DNA of 64,000 nucleotides from Campylorhamphus procurvoides (GCA_013396655.1 WBMV01000084.1:1179809-1243808); one strand, 5' to 3'. Shown: positions 47,546-62,499, counted from the stretch's first letter. Numbers and translations: made by a program. The notes: a model not told the origin generated them from the letters alone.

Positions 47546-50500
47546 TCGGGCATAAACGTCCATTTGAGAGGCCATAATTTCTGTTTACTTCCTGGTGAAT
47601 TATTGGGTAAACACTTGAGGTAAAAGTATGCTCTGCTGTTCCAGCAGTTGCTAAGAGTCTAAGACACAGGTTTCCCCCCTTAGTCCCTTTTTACACTCTG
47701 CTGTACTTGCTGAAGGCCGTTTCAATAAACTGTGCTCAGCCTGCTCACTACTGGCAATGTCCTCTTGAAAACCTGGGCACCAGGACTTGTTTTGGGGCTG
47801 AAAAAAATTGCTTCGCTCCCAATATATTTCTTTGTGGCTTTGAATAGGATTTCAAGAAAAAGAATAGAAGAAAAAAATAAGCTGAGGGAAGACAAAAGAG
47901 GCATCTATGCACACCGGGTAGATTTTCAGCATTTAACTCAGTACTTAGTTTGTTGTGCTGTAGCTTCTAAGCTATCTCTGTAAAACATTTACTTGTTTGC
48001 CTTTAATCACACCCGTAGCTAGATGTTTGCTTTGCACATGAAAGAAAGCCATCCTTAAGACTGCAATGAAGCCATTAGTCAGTGTTCATTTAAAAAAACC
48101 CGAAAGCCAAAATTAAGTTAAACATTCAAACATCAATCAAGAATTAAAATAATGGCAGAGTTTCTAATGTGGAGATCCCAGTGCAAATCTTAAATACAAT
48201 CTGCAGTGTTTTCTGCAGGTTTTGACTGATTTTGGCTTCTGTGACCACAGGTCTGAGGTCACAGCAGTCTCCTGATGTGTCTAACAAGTGACAGTTTTTA
48301 TTATCTGCATACTGTTCTTTTTCTTTCTGATTTCTATCTCGTGGTGTGTACTTACTGGACTATTTCTGCAGTTATCTAGGTATTTACTTGCATATTTGAA
48401 ACTTGCTTTTTCCTTCCCCCTCCTTCACAGGAAAGTAAATCATTGGAAGGAATAGAGTACCAGATAGAAATAGATAATTTATATAGCAGGAAAAAAGCAA
48501 AATAATAATAAGAAATAAAATAGGATCTTACAGTTCTTTATGCAACAACCATTCTCAAGAACGGAAAAAAGAATGGAGTGGAAAAGCAATTGGAATTTAT
48601 GTGAAACTCTCAGTGGGCTCATAGACAAAGATAAAGATTCAGTGCTAAATGCCTGGAAAGAACATTTCCTAATTTTTGCCTAAAGAATTGTTGTTTGCAG
48701 AACTTATGACACGAAAATGGTGGGAGAAAGACTCTAGAAGGGTGAGAAAAAAGGTACAGGGAACCAGATACTCTGATTTTGGCATTTTTTTTCTATAGAA
48801 AAGGTTTTCGTGTCTCGGCAAAATAGTGTGCACGCAGTTCCAAGTCCCTGGGAAAGAAATCTTAAAGTTTTACTGTGAGATAGAAAAGACTGACACAGTT
48901 TGAGAAGTCTTAGTGAGCTTATAAAGCATGCCTGGGAAAGTCCCTCATGCAAATCATTCATAACCATGTCTGTCCAATTGTAAAAGCCAAACTCCCTGGA
49001 AATCAGAGCAACTTTGTTGGAATAGGATGTAGAAATTAAACATTCTGTGCTCCACTCGGAGTATGAAGTCACTGACAAGATCTGACACTTTCTTCACTTT
49101 GCAAGATTAAACTCATATTTTCCAGCTGTGCATGAATGTGTGTATGTATTTGTTTTTCCTTTGTTCCTTAATGGCCCTGTGAAATCAGACCACATATTAA
49201 AGGAAACCTTTGTGTGTTGCCAGCGCCGTGTGCCTCGATAGGCATTTCCCAGGTTAAGTGGGGGTGTGGGGTCCCCTATAGTAAGGGCACTTTTGTGTAT
49301 TATTGTGTCTGTCTTGGACTTCTTTTCAAAAGTGTTGTATCAGCTGTAGAATTCACAGTGAAACTGGTAGGAATCATCACGGATCAACTGTCCCTGACCC
49401 ACAACATCTAGTGACAGACATCTCATGGCCAGATTCTTCTGCTGTTGATGCTGTTAGTCCTGACTTGTAATCCTTCAGAAGCTTCTTTACCTGAGTGAGA
49501 AGAGAGAGGAGGCCAGGCATGTGCTCCTGCAAGCCAAGGTGCCCTTCCCCTACTTGGAATATGCTGAAAGCCTGAGAAAGCCAGAGGGGAAGGTTTTTTG
49601 CCAGCTCCTAACTGATGTAGTGGAGGGTGCAGGGCAACAAGAAACCACTTGTGGCTTCCTTAATCTGCATCACCAAGCCTTGCCGTGCAGCTCTGCTTTA
49701 CGGTTTGGGTGAGAAATCCCTCTTAGCTCACATCTGCTGCCTCTGGATGAGTCCTGGTGAGGAGTTGGTGTCTGCTACAGCAGAGGAGCCCCCCCAGACA
49801 GTCTGGTTCATAATTACAGTGTGGGAGATAGAAAGCACCCTCTCTGCCTTTGAGATTTCACCCTGGTTCTTGTGCTGACTTGCTGGGCAGCCAGATTTGG
49901 AGCCACCAGCGCCCATGTACTCTTTGCCCTCTCCCTCGGCCTGCTGGGGTATCTGAAATCATTTGAAGAAAGACATAGAAGATTCAAGGATAGCTTGAGG
50001 TTTTTTTCAAAATGTACCATATATTCACTGTAGAAAAGCTCAAGTCCTTCTCAGATCTTATGCTTTCTACATCAGTTTTTCTAACCCTGATTCTGCCTGG
50101 GAGGAGGGACCTATAATTCAAATTATTATGCTGTCTTCCAAGGATATAAACATTTTTTTTCTCTGTACAGTATCTAGGGAGGAGTATAATCCGGACATGC
50201 AGCTATCTCCTCCTCAAATTTCTTTAGCTGATCCATGAGGGATAATCTTCAGGACATTCAGAGTTTCTGCAGTCCTTGTACATCATTCTTATGAGTCTGG
50301 CTGGGACAAAAGTCTTGTATTAAGGACTTCACTTTTTAGGAAGGAGAAGTCTGAAATACAGTGTATTTTACCCTGAGTTGTCACTTTTCATGCTGGTGGC
50401 ATAAAGAAGGTTGCAGAATCTCTATAAGACAGAGGCTATTTTTGACTAGACTGAATCCAAGAAGATTAATTGTCCAATTCTGCCCTAAGTAAATTTTTTA

Positions 50501-52837
50501 TTTTTTCAGTAGCAAAATGGTTTTCAGACCCTTTTTGTGAAATGTATCCCACATTTGTGCTATTACTTTAGAACAATAGCTCAGCTCCCCATTTGGGCTC
50601 CACAGCAACAAGCCTGAGTGTGAGAGCCAACCCTGCCTGCATGCAGAGGGCTGAGCCCAGGAATCTGCAGTGTCTCAGTGTGTGTGAACACCACTGTCCT
50701 CTCCACCTGTGTCTGCAGTGTGGGAAGCTGGGACTCCTGGAGACACCTGCACATCTTCCTGTGTGAAGCTTTGTCTGTTTGGGAATAGAGAATGACAACC
50801 AGAAAGGATTGGTTCTTGCAGTATCCTTAGCTGGCAGAGATGTGTTGTAGCTGTACGTATCCTGGAGAAAGAGATCTCTCCTGGCAACATGTGATTTAGA
50901 GTGCTCTCTTAGCATGGGGAAAAAGGTCAGAGGAGCCTCAGGTGTCTTAGCTGTGGAAAGTGGACAAAGGTAGCCTAGGGAGGCTTTGGAAATGTGGGAG
51001 CCATAAAGACCTTTGCTCTTGTTCTGTGAGTTGTTTGTGAACTTGCTAGTGGGAACAAAATGATTTTTAAGCCTAGGACTCTTAGCTGATGCAGTCAGAC
51101 CCACAGTGTGGTGCAATAAATAACCCTTCTTCTACATGGATGTGCCTGGTAATCAGTAGCTTGCTAGGTACTTCTGGCTTCCTAAAACAGCTGCATGCAC
51201 TTGTGGGAATCTGAACTTTACATGCCCATTTTCTGTCAAATCTGGGAGGTGGTGCCTGTGATTCTGTACCTCTCATTGGCAGATTCAGTTCTTGTCCTGG
51301 CGGGGTGGGGAGTTCCCTGTGATAGGAGTTGGCTTCAGTGGAACATGTGGTGCTTGGCACCTCCTGTACTTGGGGGTCAGTTGTTTGTGAACAAAGGCGA
51401 GCACGACGTTCTGCACAAGAGATCCTCCTGGGGCCCTGGGAGGGCTCAGCAAGCCACCAGCCCTGCAGGGCAGTCTGCAGAGACAGAGTCTAAATCTTCT
51501 TGTAAAACAGTAGGAAATGCAGCAGATGAAGTCTCAGCATGACATTAATCCCTTATATCTAAAGCACAGCTGGTAGGTCTCTGGTGCTCTTCAGTACTGA
51601 GGTATGGCCTCCAAGAGGGCTGAATGCAAAACCATCCTGCTCAGGTCAGCCCAGGGAGAGGAGGGCTGTGTTTGCCACCTAGGACACAAGGTGCAGCTGT
51701 GGTCCAGGAGCTCCAGGACTCCTTGCTCATCTGAACCCACTCCTGAAGCTGCAGCCTCAGGGCCTCTCTGTACAGTGGTGGATGAAGTTTATAGGTTAAG
51801 ACCTCAAAATCCTTTTTTTGTGGAGGTCTGTAATGGTCACCTGTGACTTTGGCAACCTCATAACTGTTTAATATGAAGTTACGTAGGCAGGTGATTTATG
51901 GTGGACTTAGGAATGACACCTGAAATGTGAGGAAGTGCAAAATGCCATCACATGCATGCTCTGGGCCTAATACATACTAAGTCCTTTGGTGAACAGATGT
52001 GGATTTAAATACGTGATTACATGTAAGTGTGACAGTGACTTACTTGAACAAAACTAAATTTCCCGTTTCCTTTCTGCAAAATCTCCATGCAGGTGGTCAT
52101 CTGTTAAGCCCCAAATCTTCTGTCACTTGGTTATGTGTCTTGGAAGTGTCCACTGTCACACAGTGGATGAGACTGACTAGGATATGTCTGCAGCCTAGCC
52201 TGTGGTTCATGATTTAATGTGTCATTGTTTCTATCTGGTTAAAAATTGTTACCCAAGCTAAGTTTCCTGATGAAAAGCAGAACAGCTCATAATGTTTACC
52301 CTCCATTTGCTGTCATTTATAATTAGACTGTAAACTCTTCAGCAAGAACTTGCTGTCCTTCTGTGCACCTCTAACGCCAAACACACTGGGGTCTTCATAT
52401 TAGTTGAGTTGCCATTAATAATAAATAGAGAGTAAAAGGAGAATGTGTAAATGCATTCAAACGTGTAGTGAGGCTTTTAAGTATAATTGTTATCACTGCA
52501 GATCTCCGTGTGGTTGGCAGCTGGGCTGCACTGGAAGTGCAGTGTCCCTGTAATTGAAGTCTGCACTCTTTTCTGGTCCATCACAGCCTGCCTCTGGAGT
52601 ACCCATAAAGAAGGACCCAGGGCAGGGCTGGTCAGACGGAAGGGCAGGCCAGATGGTTTGGCTTCAGCTCCCTTTCTGAGAGACTTAAGGATGCCCAAGC
52701 TCATTACATTAGGATATGGCTCAAGGTTAAGTAACTTTTCAGTAATTAATACATAAACACAGGGCTACAGTTTCATCCCGGGCTGTGCCCTTTTGAATCC
52801 CTGGGTGACACTGTGGAGGGGAAGCTCTCCTCTGGAT

Positions 52838-52861
52838 GGGACACAGGGACACAGGGACACA
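52838..52861. repeat. Three tandem copies of GGGACACA
   Basis: Three exact 8-bp copies, 24 bp in all. Confidence 0.9.
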
Positions 52862-55800
52862 GCACCCTGTGTACTGCTGGGGAGGAGTCTTACAGGGGAA
52901 GGAGCTGTGGGCAGGCTCCCTCAGTTTTGATCATTATTTTACCTATTAATTTCATTTTGTTGGCCTTCAGTGTTTGCTTGTTCTCTGCCTTGTTTCGATC
53001 TGGTTTGCATTATTTATTTGGATTGGTTTGTATTTTGGATCATATCTGTGCTACTAAGGTTTTCTGGTGCCAGTTTTAACAGCAGCAATACCGATTTTGA
53101 GAGAGGAATATTTGGGGCCATATTTATGTAACTCCAGCAATTCCTTCTTATGATGGCTAGTGCTGTAAATACCAAAGGTGGGTAAACTCTGTAGAAGCTC
53201 TGGGAGAGTTATTGGTGTGCTGTAGTGATTACTGATGGTGGAATCTAAGCTGAAAAATCTTTAATTTTTCTAAATTTGAACCTCCAGCCTTCAGGTTATT
53301 TCCCCTGCTCCTGATAAATTGTACCCTTTCGTTCTGGACATTGTATTCTCACTGTGAGATTTTTTTAATTTCCCATTCCCAGAAAATTTAGTTTGGATCA
53401 GCTGCAGGAAGAGGTGGAAAAGTGTGGAGTGAGAGCAAGAATCATTTGGTAGGCACAGCTGTGAAACAGAAATAAATCAAGGTGGCAGAAAGGTGAGCTA
53501 GACAGGGAATGAAAATTGAAGAGTTTGTTACTATAAATCCACATGGTTAGTAAATCCAACCATCAAATTGCAGCTGCAGTGTCAGAAAATTTGAATTACA
53601 TTCCATTTTAAGAAGAAAAGTGTATTAATAAAACAGTGTGCAATACATCTTCCATGCACAGCAGAAATAAAACCACTTTTGAGCTCCGACTACAAATGTA
53701 TTCATTGTAAAAGTAACACTCTTGTTGATCTAAAATCTCATACCGTTATCTGCTGTCATATCTATCTGTGGTGCAGTGACATTGAGCCAGGAAATGCTGT
53801 TCAAAAAATAATTCACATGTGAAAAATAGAAGTCCTTGGCTCTAAGTCACAGTGTTTCTCTATCAAGAGCCAAGCTTGCTTCTACTGTAATGTTCATCAG
53901 CATTTTTTTAGTACTTTCAAATAAAATTTAAGAAATGTCATTTGAGGAAAGCAGCAGCTATTCTGAGGAAGAAAGCCAAAATACTTTCTTTTCTCTGGGT
54001 CACTTGCTGGCTCATTCCCTTTCTGGGTCATTCCTTTTTGCTTGGGTCACTCTCTCCTTCTAATTCATATTAATTTAATAATAATATTAACTAAAAGAAT
54101 CAAATGAAATGTATTTGTCTAGTATTTCCAAGGACTTGACTAGCAGTAAGTTGAAAAAGGCCTGCTTGCTTTTGAGGGCACTGTATCACAGCCTGACTGA
54201 GCTCAGCAAAGAGGATATAACAAATGGTAAAGCAGAGGAAGGTTTAAATAATCATATAGCAAGTCAGTGGCTAAGTAGGAGAAAAACCAGGGGCACTCTA
54301 ATGATTTTCCTGAAGTGTTAGATTCATGAGAAACACCTCTAGATAGTTCAAGATTCATAGCCAGTTTTCCCATAGACTTGCCATTCTGATACTGTACAAG
54401 TCCAGATGTTTTTCTAGCTTAAAGAGAGGCAACCTGGAATTTAAAATTAAAAAGCCGGGGGTTTTAATGGTTTTTTGTGGTGGTGAACTAAATTGTGAAA
54501 TCTGAAGTCTCAGCTATCAACATGAAGCCACCCTTAGCCTCTAATTGGAAACATACTGGAGAAGCCATGCTACAAGTGTTCTGTTTTCCCTACAATAAAA
54601 GCATCCATTGAGTTAAAGGAACATTTGTGCATAGACATTATGAAAAACAGAGGCAATTTTGAAGAGCTAATGTGATTTAACATAATTTAAAAGTCTAAGT
54701 AATTGAGTCTATTTGTCTTTTTCTGAGCTTGACTAAACATTTTGTATAGGACTGTGTGCATGCATGAGCATTAACTGTTCTTCATAAACAGATTTGGGTA
54801 CCATCTAACCTTCAGATCCTAAATAATACTTGTGTTAGAGACATTGTATTTATACAATTGCAACTATTGGCTGGTTTTGGTGAGGTGTTCTTGGCAACTG
54901 CGGGCAGACACACTTGTCTTTTGTCATTTGAAAACATTGTTGGCATTTTATTGTATATTCTCTTTCCCTTCGGGATTTTGGAGAATTTAATACATTTTCA
55001 TATTACTAGAAAACTGTCTCGTTGAGACCCCAGTTAGGATGGCAAAACTGTATCAAAAACTTTGAAAAACCACCTTCTCTCTCCTTCAGAGACCTTGCAG
55101 TCTAAACAAGAGCATGGTCCTAGGAAGGTCAGAGGACTGAGCTGGATGGTGTAGTGTTTGAGCCATTTCAGGAGCAATTTCAGTATGTGTGATGTGTGGC
55201 TGCCACAACACCCGCCCCGGTCTGCTGGAACCCCATCAGATAGAGAAAACTTACGGTGAAATTAGTTACAGTGGCCAGTTTCCATTCCCCTGGTGACAGC
55301 ACTGGTCCCCCAGCCTTAGATGTGCCCATGGATGCTCTGTGAGCACCTCGGCTGTGGCTGCCTTTCCATGCAGGAGCAGGTCCTGAGGGCAAGAGCCAGT
55401 TGTGCCCTGGCCACAAGAGCCTGGCCAGCCACGTGGCCTTCATGAGTAAGGGTCAGAGCAACCTTGGGCTTGCAGCTTGCAGATGTTTGAGGGCTCAGCA
55501 AAGGAGAGAATGTGACCCAGCTGTTGGGGCAATTGATTCGGCTTCAGATGCAGAGAGAGCTGAAATGAGCCTTGCAAGGGTATGCTCCCCTTTCGTGTCC
55601 CTCCTGTCAAGTGGAGGAGATTGACAGACAGAGAAGAAGTGGAAGGTTGTGACTGAAGCAGGATAAGGGGTAAAATATGTCCCTGTGTTTGCTCTGTTTC
55701 TGTAATAAATTCTATGGGTTTTTCTCATTGCTTTGGAAAAGCTCCATTCTGCAAGGATTTCTCTTGCTGCTCGCTTCCCACCCCCTCTTCCACATGTGGC

Positions 55801-57783
55801 AGGGACAGATGTTTGTCCCAGGCATGAGCAAACAGATAGCAGTGAAAATCCGCAGCACAGACCTCCATGTGGAGCTGGATGAGTCCAGCACTCCCTTTCC
55901 AAGAAACGGCTCCAGCTGTGGTTTGGCAGAAGGGAGACTCAGGAGGTGTGGGCTGGGGTCTGCTAAGCTTAGGCATGGACCTGTTCCCACACAGCCAGCC
56001 AGGCCAGGCAGATCCTGGTGTTATGGTTGCTGTCTCTCCAGAGGCACCTTTATCCGGGCAGCTCCAGAGAGGGGGCACTTGGGCCTGGAGTCGGAGCTGG
56101 AAATAGGAAGTGAAGTCTTGGAGAGGGGAGCTGCTTTTGGGACAGATTGAGAGGCAGGCGCTGATCGCCTGTGGAACTGGGAATGGTGAGCACAGGGGAG
56201 GAAGGGGTGCTGTGGCAGAAATGAGTGTGCTGTGAAATCGGTACTTTTGTTAAATTCAAGATTTTTAAAGCCCAGGAGAATTACCGGGATTAGTTCCTAG
56301 GCTTGTACTTTTTGTTTGGGTTTTTAGATGTTTTGTTTTCTGCCGCCTGAACCGCGCCATCTCTTCTTTAGCTCTGCCAGCGTCCAGTGAATTCACAATT
56401 CTAATGGTTGCCAGCAAAGTTATTTTTGTGGAAAATTGACACCTCCTGAAGCAGGATTAAACTACAGTGAACAAGGAGTTGAAATAGACTGGAAATATAA
56501 GTCAGAGCTTAAGACAGAAATTGCTTCCTCAACAGGCGATAACTACAAGAGAAGTGCAGAATAACTGCATAACTATTATATTGAGTTTTGAAAATGCTGG
56601 AGCTAGTCATTGTAGGTTTTACTTAGTTCAGCAATTAAAGATTGCCACCGTTTGGGATTGTTTCAGAATCTCAGCAGGAGAGTGTTTTCTACTACTCCCT
56701 TGTAGAAGATGTAAGTCCTGCTGCATAAAAGCATCCTCGATTTTCAGACAAATGGTATATGAGATGTCAGAAATAAATTTTCCATTATGAACAAAGTGCA
56801 AGCTATAGATCTGTCATTATCTATATGAGACAGTCACATGGACAAAATGAGAGTAATGCCAATGCATTCACTACCTGTGAAAGGACAGATGTTGGAGGCA
56901 AGAGTGAGATGGAAGAAGTTGCTGTGGATAAGGGCTGTGTTAGTAAACCCTCCTTTCCTTACATAGGAGGCTTCCTTTGTAATAGATAAACAACTCAGGC
57001 TTAAAATTTAATTTGGCAGGTAATTTCCCCATAACACTAGTGCTAGCAGTTGGAAAACAGAAAAAGTTAAAATATTTTTATTTGACAGTTTCTGCATTTG
57101 CAAACAAAATTGTAGCTTTGATTTTCCCCTATACACAAAAACACGAGGTGGGGTTTCCAGTGTTGGCGTGCGATGAAGACACTAGTCATGTTGTGACTAG
57201 TCGATATGGACCCCAAGTCCTATCTGATCTCACAAGCTGGTTTCTGAAATCTCTTTCTGTTTAGAGTTGGTGAGAAAAATCTCAGCCCTGCTGAGGACCG
57301 TGGCGCTGTGATTTCACCCCTTCCTTTTTTTTTCTTTTTTTTTTTTGTCTTGCAAATCTGTGTCCTATCACCAGAAAACCACAGCCTTTCCCGAAGTGAG
57401 CCTCCCAGTATTATCACTCCTCTGTTTCCAGGCTCCTCCAGGGCTGATAGGCAGGGCCTTTTTCCAGCCAAAACAATTGCTAATGGAGATGTGAGGAGCT
57501 TCATTACACTTGGAGTGATTATTCATATGTACAAAATGGCTCTGCGTTGGCAGAATCAGAGCCTGTGGTGGTAGCTGAAGCAGTAACACCAAAGCAGAAT
57601 AAAACTCTTTGCTCCTGGTTTTACCTGGTACAAAAACCAGCACGTTCAGGTGAGCCTGAGACATTCACAAGACTGTAGCAACTTTAGAGGGATAGAGCTC
57701 ATAGATAGTGTTTGGTAGTTTCTTAAGTTGTAAAATGAATTTTAGCTGCAATTTAGCTCTTCCAACAAACGTTTGAGAAAGTC

Positions 57784-57803
57784 TGTGTGTGTGTGTGTGT
57801 GTG
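57784..57803. repeat. (TG)10 microsatellite
   Basis: Ten uninterrupted TG dinucleotides. Confidence 0.93.
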
Positions 57804-59884
57804 TTTGTCTCACACAAAGGGGTGTTTGTGTAACATCTGCAAAGCACAGAACAAGTGGGCTTGAGGGATAAAAGGTGCCAGCGCTGGATTCCAGGGGTGG
57901 CTTTGGCCAACTGGAAGTTGCAGTTTGTCCAAAACTTGCTTTTCTCCTGCTTCATAAAAGAAGGGTCCTTCTTCAGGTTGGAATAGGGAAAGGGTTAATT
58001 TTGTAGCTGTTTCTTGTTTAAACAAACGCACCTGAGTAAATGAATGAACCTTTTACTTTACTGTGCCTTTTTTGTACCTTTTTACAGAATACTTAAATCA
58101 TTATATAAAATATTTTTTATATAGACGAAAGTTTTATGTTACATATGAACCAGTCAGACGTTGGACCACCCTTCAAATAGCATTGGTTTTCCTTTTCCTG
58201 ACTGAACTTACATAAAGTTGTTCAAGCAGGTGGTTTTCTGTCCCTTTTCCCACCTCACTCAGAGCTGTTAGAATGAACACTCATGTTTTTGCAGCCATTG
58301 TGGAAAAAACCTTTCATCCTGAAAACAAGTTATTAAAAAAAAAAAAAGGAGAAAAATCTAATACTGGAGTACAAAACCAGCTAGTCATATGCCAGGAACA
58401 GAATAAGAGAGCTATGAATGTGAAGGATTGCATCTGGTTTTGCAAATGTCTGTGTGACATGGGAACTCCAATAAAATCAGGGAGGCTTAGGGAATTGGGG
58501 AAACAAACTATTTCAGAGCTGTATCTAGACAGAAAGACTTGCTGCCAGGGCCCATCTTATGTGTGAGCAATGGATCATATGTGGTCCCAGCAGGAAGCTA
58601 GTAACACACCAGAGATCAAGGATATACCTAATTCTGATATTTATAACACTTGGTATGTGGTATTAATAGTTCCAGTTTGGCTTCTGCGGTACAAAATTAC
58701 TAGTCATGCTCAGTGATGCCGTGGGAAACAGGGCAGTGACAGCAAACTACAAAAAAGAGATTGCATGTACATGTGAAAGCCACTGACTGCGTGCACATTG
58801 TTCACACCCCCCAGGTAGATGGGACTGCACCAGTGGGAAAATCACCAGTAGATGCAGACGATGGCTAGCTCCCAAGGTATTCAGGGTGTCTGTGTCTGTA
58901 TCCAGGTCAAGATCCCAAAGCTATGGGTATGGAGAGGCAGGAGAGATGAAAACAGCACTGGAGCTGAAGGAGGGCCAGTGTCTGTTTTCCTTAGGCCTTT
59001 ATAGTGTAATTCATAATTTCTGGAGTCACTGGGAAGGCAGAGAATCTCTGTGCAGATGGAATTGCTGTCTCAGCAGCCTCCACTGGGTGACTGAACTTAA
59101 GGCTTCAAGGAACAGACAGTTATTGCATGTAAGCAAGAATTGCATCTATTTTTGTGTCCCTTTTACCATTCTTGTACATCAAAACCCCTATTGTCCTGAC
59201 AGCCACATATACTAGTTTCTATTTTCTGTTTACATGTGTTGGCAGCAGAATGAATTACAGTGACCTGCCAAACACATGCTCCATGAACACGGCCCAAGCA
59301 AAGCAGTGGCTACAGACCTTGCCCTGAGGGACCTTCTGTGGCCTCTACATACAGGTCTTGGAGCCGGGAAGTGTTTCTTACAGACCTGCAGTGCTGTAGT
59401 TCAGGCACTGATATTTTCAGCACCAAAGAATAGTCCTCTAGTCAGCCCAAGCCATTTCACATTCTCTGGGAGCAGATCCCCTCTCCCTGTATGGACAGAC
59501 CTCCCTTGGTCACAGACTGTTCCTCTAAAAGCTGACTAATTGGCGACTGAGTGAAATATTAGCAATCCCCACTTCACAATATAGCAACTTTTGCCATAGA
59601 AAAGTCCCAGCTGGAACACAGCTGGGGTAAACACGACACAGCGTTACGCTGGCAATAGATGCTGTCACTGCCATTCACAAACCATATCCCTGTTGGGTGA
59701 CAGGAGGGGCATGGTCAGCTCCTGCTGCACAGCACAGCAGCTGGGTTGTTGCACAGTCGCCTCCTGCAGTGGCAATAAGAATGGCTTCTCCTTCTGAGGG
59801 CTGGTAAACATTTTACCCTTTCCTTTGCTTCATGTTGGTAATTAGCAAAAGCAAGTCAGACACAGTGCTTGATGTTCTTCATTC

Positions 59885-60115
59885 TGCCAAGCGCTAAGTC
59901 GTATTTGGACTAATCTTTGTTGGTCGCCACCACAATGCAGCATTGGAGATGGGTTAAATCCCAGGAACACCCTTATAATTGAAGCCAGCTGGGTGTAAAT
60001 GAGCGCGAGCACCTAGGATGAGTGTGGCTGCTTCAGTATCTCAAGGGGAAGGAATTGTATCTCCAACAGCTGCGACTGTAATGAGATAGGGATTCACAAC
60101 TGGTACGTTGAGATT
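59885..60115. promoter_or_regulatory. Candidate conserved non-coding element
   Basis: CpGs (AGCGCTAAGTCGTATT, GGTCGCCACCAC, GAGCGCGAGC, CTGCGAC, GTACGTT) are spaced through otherwise low-CpG DNA. They are interleaved with CACAATGCAGCATTGG (SOX/POU-like cores), CACCTA/CAGCTG E-box-type sites and ATTAATT-poor sequence. Such texture is often seen in conserved enhancers, but conservation cannot be judged from one sequence. Confidence 0.25.
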
Positions 60116-62499
60116 CACCTCCCCAGTGATAACTCTGTAATCAGAGCAGACCATGGGGCAGGAGTGGTGTTTAGCCCCTTAGAAAGCAGTGCTGCATGCT
60201 GGATTGCTGGTCACTAGTTAGATAATATGTAGACTTTGAAATTGTAGCTGCTTGCAGAAGGCGTCCTGTCCTGGTGAGCCAGCACAAAGCTGACAGAGCC
60301 CAGGAGTGTGGTGTAGTCACAGCCAGAATCCAGTTGTTTTCCCACTGAGAAGATGAACCATTTTATTAACGGTATGAAATTAAAACTAACAAAAAAGAAA
60401 ATTTGGTTGGAGTCAATGACTCAAAGTCCTTACAACAATAATTATATATCAACAAAAGCAGCTTTTGGAAAAATAAATGAGGCCCGCAGAGTGGTACGAA
60501 ACACGCTTTTCACTTGTGTAAAGAGTGCAGAGATGAAGCTCTTTCCAAAGGGAAGAATTCCCATGTATTAGCATCAACCCACTCTTTGCTGAGTAATCTG
60601 TTTCTATGAGCAAAAAAATGAGCAATTCAAGGAGAATGCATTGTTTCTTTTTATAAATAGTTCGTAGAGTCCTAATTTCACATTTAGGCCTATATGCTGC
60701 CTACTCTTGCAGATCCAAGTCACTCTTTGTTCAGAAAGTTGCCTCACAGTTTGTGAAAATGCACATGTAAATCTCAGAGGAGCAGAGTGCAGAGTTCTGT
60801 TGAAAGAGAACTATCACTTTACTGATGTTATGTTCCATGTTTTTGGCATTTTACACATTGACATGGCACTATCTGTCTTCCTACTACTTTTATGTGTACC
60901 CTGAGTGCAGTAGTTGAGGAGAAGAAAGTGCATGTGAATTTGCAGCATAATACACTTGCTTCAGAAGGAAACATCATAAGCTTTTCACAGGTGCTGTGTA
61001 GCTATAGTTGAACTGGTCATGTTATTCCTGCACAGGTCCCAAAGACAAATCTGAAAGAGGTACCTTGCAGTTAATAAGTAGCCTGAATCCCTAGCAAGAA
61101 ATGGTAACTTTGATCTTAGGGTGACAATAATAGTTTATACGAATGATAGAAAGTACGGGGAAGCATCATTACACACAACTGTTTGATCACCAAAAAGGCA
61201 CAGCATCAGAATTTCTTCCTGAAGTGTTCATGCAGTCAGAGACAAACTCGTTTTATTTCATTTCAATGGCAAATGTGAATGGCTGAATTAGTCCAACTGA
61301 GTGTTAAAGGAATACTTTATCCTAGAAATGGGCTGCTCCTGTCTCCTGGTGCTCTTCCTTCTTAAAGGGAATAATTGCTGGTAAATAGAACCTTGTAACA
61401 AAAATACAATATAAAGTCATTTTAATCTAATGATTTCACTATTGGATGCTCTCTAAATTGCTTACATTTTTATTCTTCATACTGTGTTTTATCCTTTCCT
61501 TATAAAAAGAAATTATATGTAAAATGACTTGAATATATATGGTGTTTTCCTAAAAATAATGCCTGAAGAATGCTTCAGAGCGTCAGAAAAATCCATACAC
61601 ACACATCACAGCAAGAAAATCCAGAGTCTACATTTGTTTTTAAATGAAAAAGTATTTTTTTACATGCTTGACTTGCATAAACACTGCAAAGCTACTTCTA
61701 CTGGCAAAGTAGAAACAAGCTTTCCACCAGTTCCATTGTAATTTAATCAGTGCAGAAAGAGCTTGAGAAATCTGGATGTGATGGGGGAGGGTTGGCCAGT
61801 TCAACATATACCTGGATGAGTGGGGTGGCTGGGATGAGGCAGCCTCATCTCCCAAACTCCCATGGAGAGCACCAGCAGCACCTTCTTCTCCCCAGCCTGG
61901 TGGTTTGGTCTTCCTTCCCATCCTGGCTGCCTTGATGAGCTGCTTCACGGGTGGCTGTTGCCAGTGATGCTCCTCAGGGTGCCCAGCAGCTGTACAAAGG
62001 GACTGTGCAGAGGGAAGGACTGTGGAGCCCCACAGGCAGCTGCAGCAGGAAGCCTGGGTTCACCTGGATTCCTGCCCTGCAGCTGACAAAGCTGTCTGGT
62101 CACTGGGACATCTGTGATGTCTCTTGGCCATCTGGACTCCCCCATGACTAGGCAAGGATGTGCTTCCTGGGCAGGTTTCCTTCTGCTGGGGCGCTTTTAC
62201 TGCTGAGTCTCGTGGCATCATGTAGTTCATTTCTCTGCCTCAGACAGGGCTGAGCATTGTTCCTGAGAAACATTTGTGTCACCTTCCCTGAACAGCCTCT
62301 CTCCCCCAGCAGTTCCCCAGTGCCCTCAAAAGCTTAAGGTGTGTGACCTTTGTGGGGTCAGAGAAGTCTTCCAAATGTCCAACCTTCAGTTTTCTTGCTG
62401 CAACTTAAGTCCTTTGCTTCATATCCTATCCTTGGTAGAAATGGCCAAGAATTGCTCTTCTGCTTTGCTTTTACCTTTTTCTTATTTGAAAGTGGTTAT
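60116..62499 (+). other. Intronic DNA, nothing recognised
   Basis: AT-rich to 61.7 kb, then GC-richer from 61.77 to 62.15 kb with overlapping open frames on both strands. No exon, RNA gene or transposon is recognised. Confidence 0.45.

Larger units (their letters stand above)
47546..59884 (+). other. Intronic AT-rich DNA
   Basis: No exon or transposon is recognised. An 8-bp unit GGGACACA is repeated three times at 52838-52861. ACTAGTCA/TGACTAGT form a hairpin at 57181-57201. Poly-T runs lie near 57326-57346. A TG repeat lies at 57784-57803 and an A-run near 58335-58347. The 55.2-56.2 kb part is GC-richer, with frames of 135-157 codons on both strands and no familiar protein motif. Confidence 0.45.

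Noticed and set aside
55495..56150. Overlapping 135- and 157-codon frames on opposite strands
   Set aside because: Mutual overlap, mid-GC composition and lack of recognisable motifs point to shadows and not genes.
57300..57350. Poly-T stretch as a possible retroposed poly-A tail on the minus strand
   Set aside because: No recognisable gene-derived sequence or flanking target duplication is visible next to it.
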